Below, in pieces: positions 1 through 8,339 of a DNA stretch of 64,000 bases (the first letter of the stretch is position 1; each line of letters starts with the position of its first letter). A model generated the notes under the pieces. That model saw only the letters and a list, made by a program, of their open reading frames with translations. It ran no database searches and was not told the origin of the DNA. The stretch is from Chloroflexota bacterium (GTDB lineage Bacteria; Chloroflexota; Limnocylindria; Limnocylindrales; CSP1-4), in the NCBI GenBank assembly GCA_021786385.1, contig JAJYNJ010000027.1, positions 125,632 through 189,631 on the forward strand, given 5' to 3'. The position numbers and the translations under genes are program-made.

Positions 1-45
1 CAGGTCGAGATCGTAGTAGCGGGCGAGCTCGTCGCCGATCGTCAC
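1..45 (-). CDS. N-terminal start of a truncated gene, possibly a methyltransferase
   Basis: Only the first 15 codons are inside the window. A GTG at 45-43 overlaps the TGA of the upstream M20 gene in a GTGA junction, the coupling arrangement seen many times in this window. The peptide begins VTIGDELARYYDLDL. The LARYYDLDL stretch resembles the N-terminus of many class I SAM-dependent methyltransferases, but 15 residues cannot establish a family. The gene continues beyond the left edge. Confidence 0.4.
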   Translation of the reverse strand, partial: MTIGDELARYYDLDL

Positions 46-1244
46 ACCGTCGTCCCGCGGAAGTCGCGCCAGGCGGCCTCCACCAACGCCGGATCCGCGA
101 GCAACTCGCAGGCCACCTGAGCGGCGACGGTCGCCGCGATCAGCGTCACCTCGTCGGCGCGCTCGCTGCGTGCCGCCTCGCGGAACTCGATCGAGTGGCC
201 GGGCACGCCGCGCTCGCAGATCGCGAGCGACGGGTGGATCGTGGGCAGCACCTGGCTGACATTCCCCATGTCCGAGCTGCCGAGGTTCTCGCTCGGTGGG
301 TCCTCGTGGAGACCGTACGCCTCTAGGTTCGCCAGGTACCGTGCGCCGAGGACGCGGTTGTGGCGCATCGTGTCCGAGCGCCCCGAGAAGGCGACCTCGA
401 CGGTGCAGCCCGTGGCAAGCGCGGCCGCGTCGCACAGCTCGCGAAAGTGCCGGCGCATTCCCTCGAAATACGTCTGGTCGGGAGAGCGCACCATGAACCG
501 CGCCACCCCGCGGTCCGGGATGATGTTCGCGGCGGTGCCGCCCTCCAGGATGATCCCGTGCACGCGCGACTCCGGCCGCAGCTGTTGGCGCCACAACCCG
601 ACCGAGTTGAAGAGCAGGATCAGCGCGTCGAGCGCGTTGCGCCCCTCCCATGGCTCGGCAGCGGCATGGGACGCGCGGCCCAGGAACGTCACGTCGACGT
701 CCTCGCTCGCCAGCAAGCGAGCCTCGATCCGCGTGCTGTCGCCGGGATGGAAGAGAAGCGCAGCATCGATCCCCTTGAACAGCCCGTCGTCGAGCATGAA
801 CTGTTTGCCGGAGCCGCGCTCCTCGGCGGGGGTGCCCAGGAAGACGATCTCGCCGCGTAACTCCGATGCGACCGCGGCCAGGCCGATCGCCGCTCCGACC
901 CCGCTCGCCGCCATCGTGTTGTGACCGCAGGCGTGGCCGATGCCGGGCAGCGCGTCGTACTCCGCCAGGATCGCCACGCGGCTGCCGGGTCCCCGCCCGC
1001 AACGCAGCGTCCCGCGCACGGCGGTCTCGAGCCGGCCGGCCGGACGCTCGACCGTGTAGCCGTGCCGCGCGACAGACTCGGCCACCCACGCGGACGCCAG
1101 GCGTTCCTCGAACGCCGGCTCCGGGTTAGCATGGATACGGTGCGAGAGATCCAGGATCTCCTCGCGCGCCGCTGCGATCGTCGCGGCGATGCGGGCTTTC
1201 ATCTCCGACTGCGGCCCCGCAGGGCGGACGGCAGTGATCTCCAC
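42..1244 (-). CDS. M20 family metallopeptidase/amidohydrolase (AbgB/ACY1L2-like)
   Basis: Predicted zinc-dependent amidohydrolase of the M20 family, close in type to p-aminobenzoyl-glutamate hydrolase subunit B and ACY1-like-2 proteins, which cleave N-acyl or aminoacyl amide bonds in the cytoplasm. Metal-site motifs are visible: GHACGHN in the first half, PAEERGSGK with the usual catalytic Glu, and LLFHPGD. A dimerisation insert with GRASHAAAEPWEGRNA is typical. I place the start at GTG 1244 because GGAGG lies 7 bases upstream; about 24 further in-frame codons upstream are probably not translated. The length (400 residues) fits the family. The stop overlaps the next gene's GTG, so the two are probably co-translated. 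The substrate is unknown. Confidence 0.85.
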   Translation of the reverse strand: MEITAVRPAGPQSEMKARIAATIAAAREEILDLSHRIHANPEPAFEERLASAWVAESVARHGYTVERPAGRLETAVRGTLRCGRGPGSRVAILAEYDALPGIGHACGHNTMAASGVGAAIGLAAVASELRGEIVFLGTPAEERGSGKQFMLDDGLFKGIDAALLFHPGDSTRIEARLLASEDVDVTFLGRASHAAAEPWEGRNALDALILLFNSVGLWRQQLRPESRVHGIILEGGTAANIIPDRGVARFMVRSPDQTYFEGMRRHFRELCDAAALATGCTVEVAFSGRSDTMRHNRVLGARYLANLEAYGLHEDPPSENLGSSDMGNVSQVLPTIHPSLAICERGVPGHSIEFREAARSERADEVTLIAATVAAQVACELLADPALVEAAWRDFRGTTV

Positions 1245-1398
1245 GTGCTTGCCTCCATCTTCCGGTCGCGACCCATCGTAGCCCGCCGGAGCGGGGCTCG
1301 ATGGCGTGCCCGGCACCGGTCGGCGCCGGAAGCGCGCACGTCGGCGCCGGAACGGCGCGCGTCGGGGCCGCCGGGAGGCGGGCGCCGCGCCGGCGCGG

Positions 1399-2517
1399 TC
1401 AGGCGCTTTGCGCTTCGCTCGAGCCCACAGGCTCGAAACGGATCGTCTCGCCGGCCAGGCGTCGCACCGCCAGCGCGCTGATCGCCTCGAGGACGCAGCG
1501 GTGGGCGGCCATCGCGGTCACCTCGGCATGGTCGTAGGGCGGGGAGACCTCGACGACGTCCATCGCCGCCAGCCGGACGCTCCCGACGATGCGCCGGATC
1601 GCCCGCAGCAGCTCGCGCGTCAGGAGTCCGCCCGGCTCGGGCGTGCCGGTCCCGGGCGCCATGCCCGGATCGAGCACATCGATGTCGACCGACAGGTAGA
1701 TCGCAGCGGAGCCGTCGAGCGCCTCCGCGATCGCATCATCGACCACCGCATCCGCGCCGCGCTCCTCGATCTCGCGCATGCGGTGCCAGCGCATCCCCTG
1801 CTCCCGCATCCACGCGAACACCTCGGGGCCGGGCCAGTAGCCGCGCAGGCCGACCTGCACGAAGTTGCGGCCCCGGACCGCCCCAGACTCGATCAGCCGG
1901 CGCATGGGCGTGCCGTGCCCCGCCAGCACACCCCAATCCTCGGCGGCGGTGTCGGCGTGCGCGTCGAAATGGACGATGCCGATCGAGCCGGGGGCCCGCA
2001 GGTCCGCGATCGCGGTGGCGGACGGCCACGTGATCGAGTGGTCGCCACCGAGCACGATCGGGATCGCGCCGCTGGCCGCCACCTCGCGGATCTTGCGGTA
2101 GATCATCGCGTGGCCCCGCTCCAGCCAGGCCGGCACGATATTCGCGTCGCCCGCGTCGACCACGTCGAGCACCTCGAACGGCTGTACGTCGAGCTGGAGC
2201 GAGTAGAGCGATCCCGTGGTGTAGGTGGCCTCGCGGATCGCGCGTGGCCCGAAGCGGGCTCCCGGGCGATGGCTCACGGCGTCGTCCAACGGCGCGCCGA
2301 CGATCGCGACATCGGGCCGGCGCCGGGCGAGCGCACCCGCGTCCGAAACCTGGGGCAGCCGGGCATAGGTGGGCATCCCGACGTACATGGGGAGCTCGAA
2401 CTCGGCGAACGCGTCGTAGTCGCGTCCCCACCCGTTACTTCGCCCGATCGATTCGCTCGGCAGCTGCGCCATCTCGCGGCCCTCGCGCGCTATGGACGCC
2501 GCCAGTTCCCGCGCCAC
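1399..2517 (-). CDS. Ureohydrolase (agmatinase/arginase family)
   Basis: Manganese-dependent ureohydrolase that would release urea from a guanidino compound such as agmatine, guanidinobutyrate or arginine. The canonical metal motifs are all present: GGDHS at about residues 157-161, DAHAD at 185-189 and SVDIDVLDP at 276-284, followed by GTGTPEPGG. The N-terminal extension with a Gly-rich region before the catalytic core is typical of bacterial agmatinase-like and guanidinobutyrase-like members rather than true arginases. GTG 2517 is the longest start; ATG 2472 (residue 16) is an alternative, and neither has a strong ribosome site. The polyamine-type transporter at 41.8-46.3 kb suggests guanidino/polyamine turnover in this organism, but substrate assignment remains open. 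Confidence 0.88.
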   Translation of the reverse strand: MARELAASIAREGREMAQLPSESIGRSNGWGRDYDAFAEFELPMYVGMPTYARLPQVSDAGALARRRPDVAIVGAPLDDAVSHRPGARFGPRAIREATYTTGSLYSLQLDVQPFEVLDVVDAGDANIVPAWLERGHAMIYRKIREVAASGAIPIVLGGDHSITWPSATAIADLRAPGSIGIVHFDAHADTAAEDWGVLAGHGTPMRRLIESGAVRGRNFVQVGLRGYWPGPEVFAWMREQGMRWHRMREIEERGADAVVDDAIAEALDGSAAIYLSVDIDVLDPGMAPGTGTPEPGGLLTRELLRAIRRIVGSVRLAAMDVVEVSPPYDHAEVTAMAAHRCVLEAISALAVRRLAGETIRFEPVGSSEAQSA

Positions 2518-2578
2518 GGTCCGGCAGGGCGCCTGCAGATTCTAGCGAGGCTCTGCCGCGGCCGTCGGGAGGCGCCCC

Positions 2579-2953
2579 TCAACGCCCGACGCTCAGACTC
2601 ACCTCGACGAAGACGACCATCACGACCACGAAGAGCGCGATCGGCATGCTGAAGGCTTGTTGCGTGCGCAGCGCGACGAGCAGCGCGACCACCAGCGCCA
2701 CCCAGAGGCCGCGGCGGGCCGCGCGCGTCCAGTCGCCGCGGTAGGCGACGCGGCGATGCCGTCCGAATGCGGCCAGCCACGCCAGCGGCACCGCGGTCAC
2801 GCCGCAGGCGAGCCCGATCAACGCGGCACCCGTCAGCTGGACCTCCACCTGCCCCACCGGGGAAACGCGGGTGACGAGTACGCCGACACCCGCCCAGCAA
2901 CCGACCGCGAGCACGATCAGGGCGATGGCGACGGTCCGATCGCGGTCTTCCAC
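2579..2953 (-). CDS. Small four-helix membrane protein of unknown function
   Basis: A 124-residue protein with four hydrophobic segments in two pairs (roughly residues 10-30, 40-60, 80-100 and 102-122) separated by a short basic cytoplasmic-type loop containing GRHRRVAYRG. I chose GTG 2953 because an AGGAG sits 6 bases upstream; the frame is open further upstream but without a better signal. No enzymatic motif is visible. It lies on the same strand between the ureohydrolase and the helicase and could be transcribed with either. I do not recognise a named family. Confidence 0.6.
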   Translation of the reverse strand: MEDRDRTVAIALIVLAVGCWAGVGVLVTRVSPVGQVEVQLTGAALIGLACGVTAVPLAWLAAFGRHRRVAYRGDWTRAARRGLWVALVVALLVALRTQQAFSMPIALFVVVMVVFVEVSLSVGR

Positions 2954-3008
2954 GCAAGGCTCCTGTCCATGGGGCCGGGCCCAGCCGAGATGCCCGATCC
3001 GGACGCCC

Positions 3009-3232
3009 CGCGGAGGCCCCACGCGGCGAGTCTACCCAGCCACCGGGCCCCCGGTGCGCACCGACCCGCGCGCGGGTTCACGCCATGCTCGACGGGCAGA
3101 TCTCGCGGAACGCGCAGTAGCGCGGAGGCCCCACGCGGCGAGTCTACCCAGCCACCGGGCCCCCAGTGCGCACCGACCCGCGCGCGGGTTCACGCCATGC
3201 TCGACGGGCAGATCTCGCGGAACGCGCAGTAG
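3009..3232. repeat. 112-bp tandem duplication, two copies, one mismatch
   Basis: Bases 3009-3120 are repeated at 3121-3232 with a single difference (G at 3053, A at 3165). The right copy covers the last codons and the stop of the helicase gene (3190 onward) plus its 3' flank; the left copy is a second, untranslated set of the same 3' end. The period is not a multiple of three. See findings for the interpretation. Confidence 0.95.
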
Positions 3233-6198
3233 CGACACGCGATCGGATCGGGACGCGCGTCGAAGTCGCCGGCGCGGATGCCGTCCGCAGCCGCATGCGC
3301 CCGGGCGGCCGCGCGCGCCAGGCGTCCCGCTTCCGGCACGATACGCCCGCTGATCCCGGAGTCGAGGAAGACCAGCTGTGTGGCGGCCGGCAGGCTCCCC
3401 TCACGGGCCTGCCAGGCCAGCGCATAGAGCGCGAGCTGGAGCGACTCGCGCGCCCGCTCGCGCGCCCGACCGGCGTCGCGCACATCGCTCGACTTGAAGT
3501 CGGTGATCACGATCCCTTCCGAACCTTCGTCGATCCGGTCGAAGCGACCCTGCAGGCGCAGCCCGTCGAGTGCGACGGTGAATGGCTCCTCGACCGCGAG
3601 CGGCTGGAGGCGCGACGCGAGCGCCGCTTCCCGAAACCGCACGAGCGCCGCCCGCCCGGCGTTGAGGCGCGCCTCCTCGTGCTCTCGCGAGAGGAACCCG
3701 AGCCCCGTCCAGGCGCGCCCGAACACGTCGAGGAGTCCCGCTTCGGAGAGCGGCCGCCCCTGCAGCTGACTCCGCCCGAACGCGGCAACCGCCTCGTGCA
3801 GGGCGATGCCATAGGTGATCGCGTGGTGCGGCGGCGTCGGTAGGCGCAGCAGGTGGCGATAACGGTAGCGTGCTGGGCACGCCAGATAATCGTCGAGCTG
3901 GGTGAAGCTCAGGGTGCCCCCGGGCGACCCAGGCCGCGAGGACTGCGCGGAGGCCGGCTCGGCGGTGCGGTAGCGCTCCAGGTCCCGGGTCTCGCCCAGC
4001 GACGCACCGGCACCGCTCGGCCGGTCGAGCGCCTCGGCCACGAAGGGCGACACGTGCCGTAGACGCCGCCCGCCCGTATCCGCCGCGCTCGTCAGGATCA
4101 GCTCGTCACGCGCCCGGGTCATCGCCACGTAGCAGAGGCGACGCTCCTCTGCCAGGCCGTCGCCCGCCTCGGGGCCCGTCGATGCCGCGAGCGCCTCGGG
4201 CAGTGCCAGCGCTTCGCGACGGTTCCGCATCGGGAAGCGGCCGTCCGCCAGACCCGCGACGAAGACGACCCGAAACTCGAGGCCTTTGGCTTTGTGGACC
4301 GTCAGTACGGCGACCGCGTCCGCGTCCGTGTCGGCCGGCTCGGCGGCCGGATCGTCGCCCGCCTCGATCAGGGTACGCAGGTGACGGGCTACGAACGGGA
4401 TCCGCGGATCCGGCAGCAGATCCGCCTGGCGCCGCACGATCTCGAAGAAGCGCGCGACGTCGAGCAGCGCTTCCTCGCTGGCGGCCCCGTCAGCCACCAG
4501 CGAGGCCAACGTGCCGCTCCGCCGCAGGAACTCGTACAGCACCTCGCCGGCGGGCCGCTCATGCGAGAGCACCGTCGCCGCGCGCAGGTCCGCCACCAGT
4601 CGTTCGACGGCGATGCGCGTCTCCGCCGCGATGGCGGGGCCATGTCCAGCGACCGCCTCCTCGAGCACCGCCCAAAGCGAGCGATTGGTCCGTCGCGCGG
4701 CCTCGACGAGCCGTGTCAGGTCGACGCCTCCCAAGCGGTACGGATCGGTGGTGGCGAGCGCGTAGAGGTCGACTGTCGAGTCGAGGTCCGCCACGGCGCG
4801 CAGGAACGCAAGCAGTCGACGCACCGGCGGCCGCGAGTACAACCCCGAGGCGCCGCTGAAACGCCACGGGATCCCCTGCAGGTTGAGCGCACGGAGGATC
4901 GGGTCGGCGTCGCCGTTCGTCCGCACCAGAACGGCGATCTCGCGCGGACGCGTCCCGTGCGCCACGCGCTGCGCGATCTCCGCTGCCACGAAGTCCGCCT
5001 CGTCGCTTGATGTGGCGAAGGCGTGATGCCGCACCGGCAGCGGATGCCGGGCTCGGCGTACGGCCACGAGCCGCTTGTCGATTCCCTCGCGGACCTCCAG
5101 GCGCGCCGGATCGTTGTGGCGGATCAGACGTCGCGCGGCCTCCAGGATCGGCGCTCGGGACCGATGGTTTCGCCGCAACACGACCACCCGTGCGGCAAAC
5201 CGTTCGCGGAATTCCAGGATGTTGCGCACGGCGGCCCCGCGGAACGCATAGATGGCCTGATCGTCATCGCCCACCACGGTCAGGTTGCCGTGTGGCCCGG
5301 CCAGCAGGGCCAGCAGCTCGAGCTGGGCGCGGTTCGTGTCCTGGAATTCGTCGACCAGGATGTAGCGGAAGCGACGGCGGAGCCGCTCGCAGGCGGCGGG
5401 GTGCTCGCGCAGGAGTCGCAAGGCCAGGTGGACCTGGTCGCCGAAGTCCAGGCAGCCCGCGCCGGTGAGTAGCTCCTGATAGCGTGCGTAGGCCTGCGCG
5501 AGCTCGAGCTGCGCCGCGGCCTCCTCGAGCGCCGCCCGGGCGGCCACGTCGCCCCTCGTGTCCCCAGCCGCTGCCGCCGCCGCGGCATCGGCCACCAGCG
5601 TGCGAGCATGGGCGAGATATGCGGCCGGACCCACGTCCTCGTCCTTGGCACGGCTGAAGAGGCCCACCAGCGCGTCGAGGAAACGGGTCGGGTCGCCGAG
5701 CGGTCGATAGCGCTCGAGCCCAAGCTCGAAGAGCCGTTCGCGGAGGAAGATCACGGCCTCCGCGCGCGTCAAGACCCGCGGATCCGAGGGCAGCCCGAGC
5801 TCGAAGGCGAACTCGCGGATCAGCCGGTCACCGAAGGCGTGGAACGTGTGGATGGCCGTATCCACGTACCCATATGGCACCAGCTCGTCGACCCGCGCCT
5901 GCATCTCGTCCGCGGCGCGATCGGTGAAGGTGAGCGCCAGGATCTCCGCGGGCCGCGCCCGGCGCGTGGCGATGAGCCAGGCGATGCGACGCGTGATCAC
6001 GCGCGTCTTTCCGGTGCCGGCCCCGGCGACGACCAGCAACGGCCCATCGCCATGCGTGACAGCCCGCTGCTGCGCGCCGTCGAGGTCGCGCAGCAGCGCT
6101 GTCGCGCTCGCGGGGGTTGGGCTGGCCGCAGCCCCGGGAACACTCGATTCGGTTTGCTGGGAACCCGGCGCGGCGGGCCGCACGTCGATCACATGCAC
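3190..6198 (-). CDS. UvrD/Rep-type helicase fused to a PD-(D/E)XK Fe-S nuclease
   Basis: A 1002-residue superfamily 1A DNA helicase with a C-terminal nuclease domain, of the AdnA/AdnB/AddAB type that processes double-strand breaks. Helicase motifs are in order: Walker A GAGTGKT at 59-65, motif Ia LTFTDRAADEM, motif II DEFQDT near 285, motif III GDDDQAIYAFRG, motif IV RNHRS, motif V TVHKAKGLEF and motif VI YVAMTRARD. The C-terminal region starts with SFTQLDDYLACPARY and carries ITDFKSSD as the nuclease core. The first Cys in ACPARY plus C988, C991 and C997 form the four-Cys pattern of AddB/Cas4-type 4Fe-4S nucleases. ATG 6198 has an AGTGAGG-like site upstream. No partner helicase subunit lies nearby. 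The extreme 3' end sits in a 112-bp tandem duplication. Confidence 0.93.
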   Translation of the reverse strand: MHVIDVRPAAPGSQQTESSVPGAAASPTPASATALLRDLDGAQQRAVTHGDGPLLVVAGAGTGKTRVITRRIAWLIATRRARPAEILALTFTDRAADEMQARVDELVPYGYVDTAIHTFHAFGDRLIREFAFELGLPSDPRVLTRAEAVIFLRERLFELGLERYRPLGDPTRFLDALVGLFSRAKDEDVGPAAYLAHARTLVADAAAAAAAGDTRGDVAARAALEEAAAQLELAQAYARYQELLTGAGCLDFGDQVHLALRLLREHPAACERLRRRFRYILVDEFQDTNRAQLELLALLAGPHGNLTVVGDDDQAIYAFRGAAVRNILEFRERFAARVVVLRRNHRSRAPILEAARRLIRHNDPARLEVREGIDKRLVAVRRARHPLPVRHHAFATSSDEADFVAAEIAQRVAHGTRPREIAVLVRTNGDADPILRALNLQGIPWRFSGASGLYSRPPVRRLLAFLRAVADLDSTVDLYALATTDPYRLGGVDLTRLVEAARRTNRSLWAVLEEAVAGHGPAIAAETRIAVERLVADLRAATVLSHERPAGEVLYEFLRRSGTLASLVADGAASEEALLDVARFFEIVRRQADLLPDPRIPFVARHLRTLIEAGDDPAAEPADTDADAVAVLTVHKAKGLEFRVVFVAGLADGRFPMRNRREALALPEALAASTGPEAGDGLAEERRLCYVAMTRARDELILTSAADTGGRRLRHVSPFVAEALDRPSGAGASLGETRDLERYRTAEPASAQSSRPGSPGGTLSFTQLDDYLACPARYRYRHLLRLPTPPHHAITYGIALHEAVAAFGRSQLQGRPLSEAGLLDVFGRAWTGLGFLSREHEEARLNAGRAALVRFREAALASRLQPLAVEEPFTVALDGLRLQGRFDRIDEGSEGIVITDFKSSDVRDAGRARERARESLQLALYALAWQAREGSLPAATQLVFLDSGISGRIVPEAGRLARAAARAHAAADGIRAGDFDARPDPIACRYCAFREICPSSMA

Positions 6199-6228
6199 AG
6201 CCTCACTTCCGTCCGTGCCAGCTAGTGC

Positions 6229-6252
6229 GTCACGACGTCTGTCACGACGTCC
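6229..6252. repeat. Two 12-bp direct repeats in a divergent promoter region
   Basis: GTCACGACGTCT at 6229-6240 is followed directly by GTCACGACGTCC at 6241-6252; each contains the palindrome GACGTC. The pair lies between the divergent helicase and small membrane protein genes, 14 bases before a -10-like hexamer, where an activator or repressor would bind. This is inference from position. Confidence 0.55.
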
Positions 6253-6262
6253 CGGACCGGGA

Positions 6263-6271
6263 TGCTATCCT
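6263..6271 (+). promoter_or_regulatory. Candidate extended -10 promoter
   Basis: TGCTATCCT at 6263-6271 is an extended -10 element (TGn followed by TATCCT), 42 bases upstream of the ATG at 6313. No convincing -35 is seen; the 12-bp direct repeats occupy that position. Confidence 0.4.
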
Positions 6272-6312
6272 AGCGTTCCGACCGGTGGCCCACGCTCCGC
6301 CGATCCGCACGC

Positions 6313-6690
6313 ATGAGGTCCCTCCGCCAGATGAGCAAGCGTCCGCGCGCCGCGCGGTCCTCGAAGCGCCAGCGGCCCCAACCTGCGGCTGCGAGCCCGC
6401 GCCGGGCCGCCCCCGCAGCTCCCGCCGCGGCTCCCGCTGCAGCCCCCGCAGCCGTCGCGACCACGCCGGTCGTCCCGGCCACGTCCGATCCTGAGCCGCG
6501 GTCGGCGCCGACGCGTCCTCAGGCCCGCCCGAGCGGGAAACCGAGCGGGCTCCTCGCCCAGAAGGCCGCCAACGAATACGTGTACGTCGCCCAGGACCTG
6601 CGGCGCATCGGGACCTTCGCGGCCGCGGTGACGGTCCTGATGCTCCTCGTCTGGGTGCTCGTCGACCTGGTCCACGTCGTCGCGATCTGA
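6313..6690 (+). CDS. Small single-span membrane protein with Ala/Pro-rich N-terminus
   Basis: A 125-residue protein. The first 80 residues are basic and then Ala/Pro-rich low complexity, which suggests a disordered cytoplasmic region. It is followed by a better-ordered segment (AANEYVYVAQDLRRIG) and a single membrane helix at about residues 101-123. The layout resembles small envelope proteins with a cytosolic tail, but I do not recognise the family. It is divergent from the helicase and followed 38 bases later by a secreted serine hydrolase. Codon use matches neighbouring real genes, and no start-site alternative is better. Confidence 0.65.
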   Translation: MRSLRQMSKRPRAARSSKRQRPQPAAASPRRAAPAAPAAAPAAAPAAVATTPVVPATSDPEPRSAPTRPQARPSGKPSGLLAQKAANEYVYVAQDLRRIGTFAAAVTVLMLLVWVLVDLVHVVAI

Positions 6691-6728
6691 GGTCCGGGCT
6701 CGGCGCCTGCGGATCGGCCCCCGTCCCG

Positions 6729-8339
6729 ATGCGTACGTCGCCTCTGCCCTCCTATCGGCGGGCGACGCTCGTTGTGCTCGCCGTAGCTGGGATCGCCGCC
6801 GCCTGTGGAGATGCGATCCCCGTCTCCCCCGCCCTTTCCCTCGCTCCGGGCAGTCCCCGCCTGGCGGCGCCGACCAGCGCGAACGGAACGAGCGCCGGTG
6901 GCAGCGCAGTGCCCGCGGCGTCCGGGCAGGGCACCGGCCTCGGCCCCGAACTGACGCCCGCCCTCGAGGCACAGCTCAACGCGACGCTGCTGCGGCTCCG
7001 GGCGGCCGATCACCTGCCCGGGGTGCAGGCCGTCGTCCGCACGGCCGGCGGCGCAGCATGGAGCGGCCATGCAGGGTTCGCCGACCTGGCGACCCGCGAA
7101 CGGGTCACCGCGACCACGCTCTTCGACGCCGGAAGCATCACCAAGACCTTCGTGGCCGCGCTCACCCTGCAGCTCGCCGCCGGAGGCGTCCTCGGCCTCG
7201 ACGACCCCCTGAGCCGGTGGCTCCCGGGCTTCACCCGCGGCCCCGGCGTCACCCTCCGGGAACTGCTCGACCAGACCAGCGGCATCGACGATCCGTTTCT
7301 CCACGCCACCCTCCTCAACGCCCTCGGCGCGCACCCGCGCAGGCCTTGGACGCCGGATCAGGTGCTGCGCTACACGGGCCGGCCACACTTCGCTCCCGGC
7401 CGCGGCTGGTTCTACTCGAACGCCAACTACATCCTGCTCGGCCAGGTCATCCAACGCGCGACGGGCGAGAGCGTCGCCGCACTGGTGCGCCGCCGCTTTC
7501 TCGACCCCCTGGGGCTCGGCCACACGTTCCTGCAGGGCCAGGAGCCCGTCACCGGGGTGGCCGCCCACGGGTACGCCGCAGCGAGCCCCGCGTCCGGGGT
7601 GCCCACCGACCTCTCCGACGGGACCTCCTACCTGCCCTTCACGTCCCTGGCGACGGCGCTCGGCACGGCCGGCGCGCTGGTCACGACGGCTGACGATCTG
7701 TCGCGCTGGGCCGAGGCGCTCTATGGGGGCCGCGTCCTCGAACCGACCGCGCTGGGTCAGATGCTCGATTTCGGCCTCACCCGGGGCCTGAAGCCACGCT
7801 GGCCCTACGGACTCGGTGCCCAGCAGATCGCCTTCTCCGGGCGCCTGTCATGGGGGCACTCTGGGCTGCTCTCGGGCTACCACGCGGCCATGCGCTACTT
7901 TCCGGGCAGCGGTCTCACGATCGCGGTGCTGATGAACACCGACGCGACGAACCCGGACGCGACCGTGGCGGCGCTGCTCGGCGTTCTCTACCCGCCAACG
8001 GCGACCCTGGCCCCGTCGGTCACCCCGGTCCCGCCGTCAACGGCGTCGCCCCCCCGCGCCCTCCGCGCCAGCTCGATGAACGGACGCAGCCGGTTGGTGA
8101 TCTCCAGCCGAGTGCGCCGAAAGGCGGCCAACTTCTCGGCGTCAGTGCCCTCGACCTCGGCCGGGTCCTCGAGGCCCCAGTTGGTGATCTCCAGCCGAGT
8201 GCGCCGAAAGGCGGCCAACTTCTCGGCGTCAGTGCCCTCGACCTCGGCCGGGTCCTCGAGGCCCCAGTGGAGCGCGTTGTGCTCACCCGGGAAGACCGGG
8301 CAGACCTGGCGCGCCCGGTCGCAGACCGTGATGACGTAG
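6729..8339 (+). CDS. Lipoprotein serine hydrolase (beta-lactamase/DD-peptidase fold)
   Basis: Secreted serine hydrolase of the class C beta-lactamase/D-Ala-D-Ala carboxypeptidase clan. The N-terminus is a lipoprotein signal ending in AGIAAAC, so the protein should be anchored outside the membrane. The catalytic SxxK is SITK in DAGSITKTF, the YxN motif is YSNANY, and the third motif is HSG in WGHSGLLSG. The recognisable domain ends near LLGVLYPP (about base 7990), where the family normally stops. The frame stays open for a further 117 codons antisense to arsC, through both copies of an 87-bp duplication. That tail looks like an antisense read-through rather than a real domain, so a stop codon was probably lost, or the locus is misassembled. 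Role: cell-wall or ester/lactam hydrolysis, substrate unknown. Confidence 0.8.
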   Translation: MRTSPLPSYRRATLVVLAVAGIAAACGDAIPVSPALSLAPGSPRLAAPTSANGTSAGGSAVPAASGQGTGLGPELTPALEAQLNATLLRLRAADHLPGVQAVVRTAGGAAWSGHAGFADLATRERVTATTLFDAGSITKTFVAALTLQLAAGGVLGLDDPLSRWLPGFTRGPGVTLRELLDQTSGIDDPFLHATLLNALGAHPRRPWTPDQVLRYTGRPHFAPGRGWFYSNANYILLGQVIQRATGESVAALVRRRFLDPLGLGHTFLQGQEPVTGVAAHGYAAASPASGVPTDLSDGTSYLPFTSLATALGTAGALVTTADDLSRWAEALYGGRVLEPTALGQMLDFGLTRGLKPRWPYGLGAQQIAFSGRLSWGHSGLLSGYHAAMRYFPGSGLTIAVLMNTDATNPDATVAALLGVLYPPTATLAPSVTPVPPSTASPPRALRASSMNGRSRLVISSRVRRKAANFSASVPSTSAGSSRPQLVISSRVRRKAANFSASVPSTSAGSSRPQWSALCSPGKTGQTWRARSQTVMT

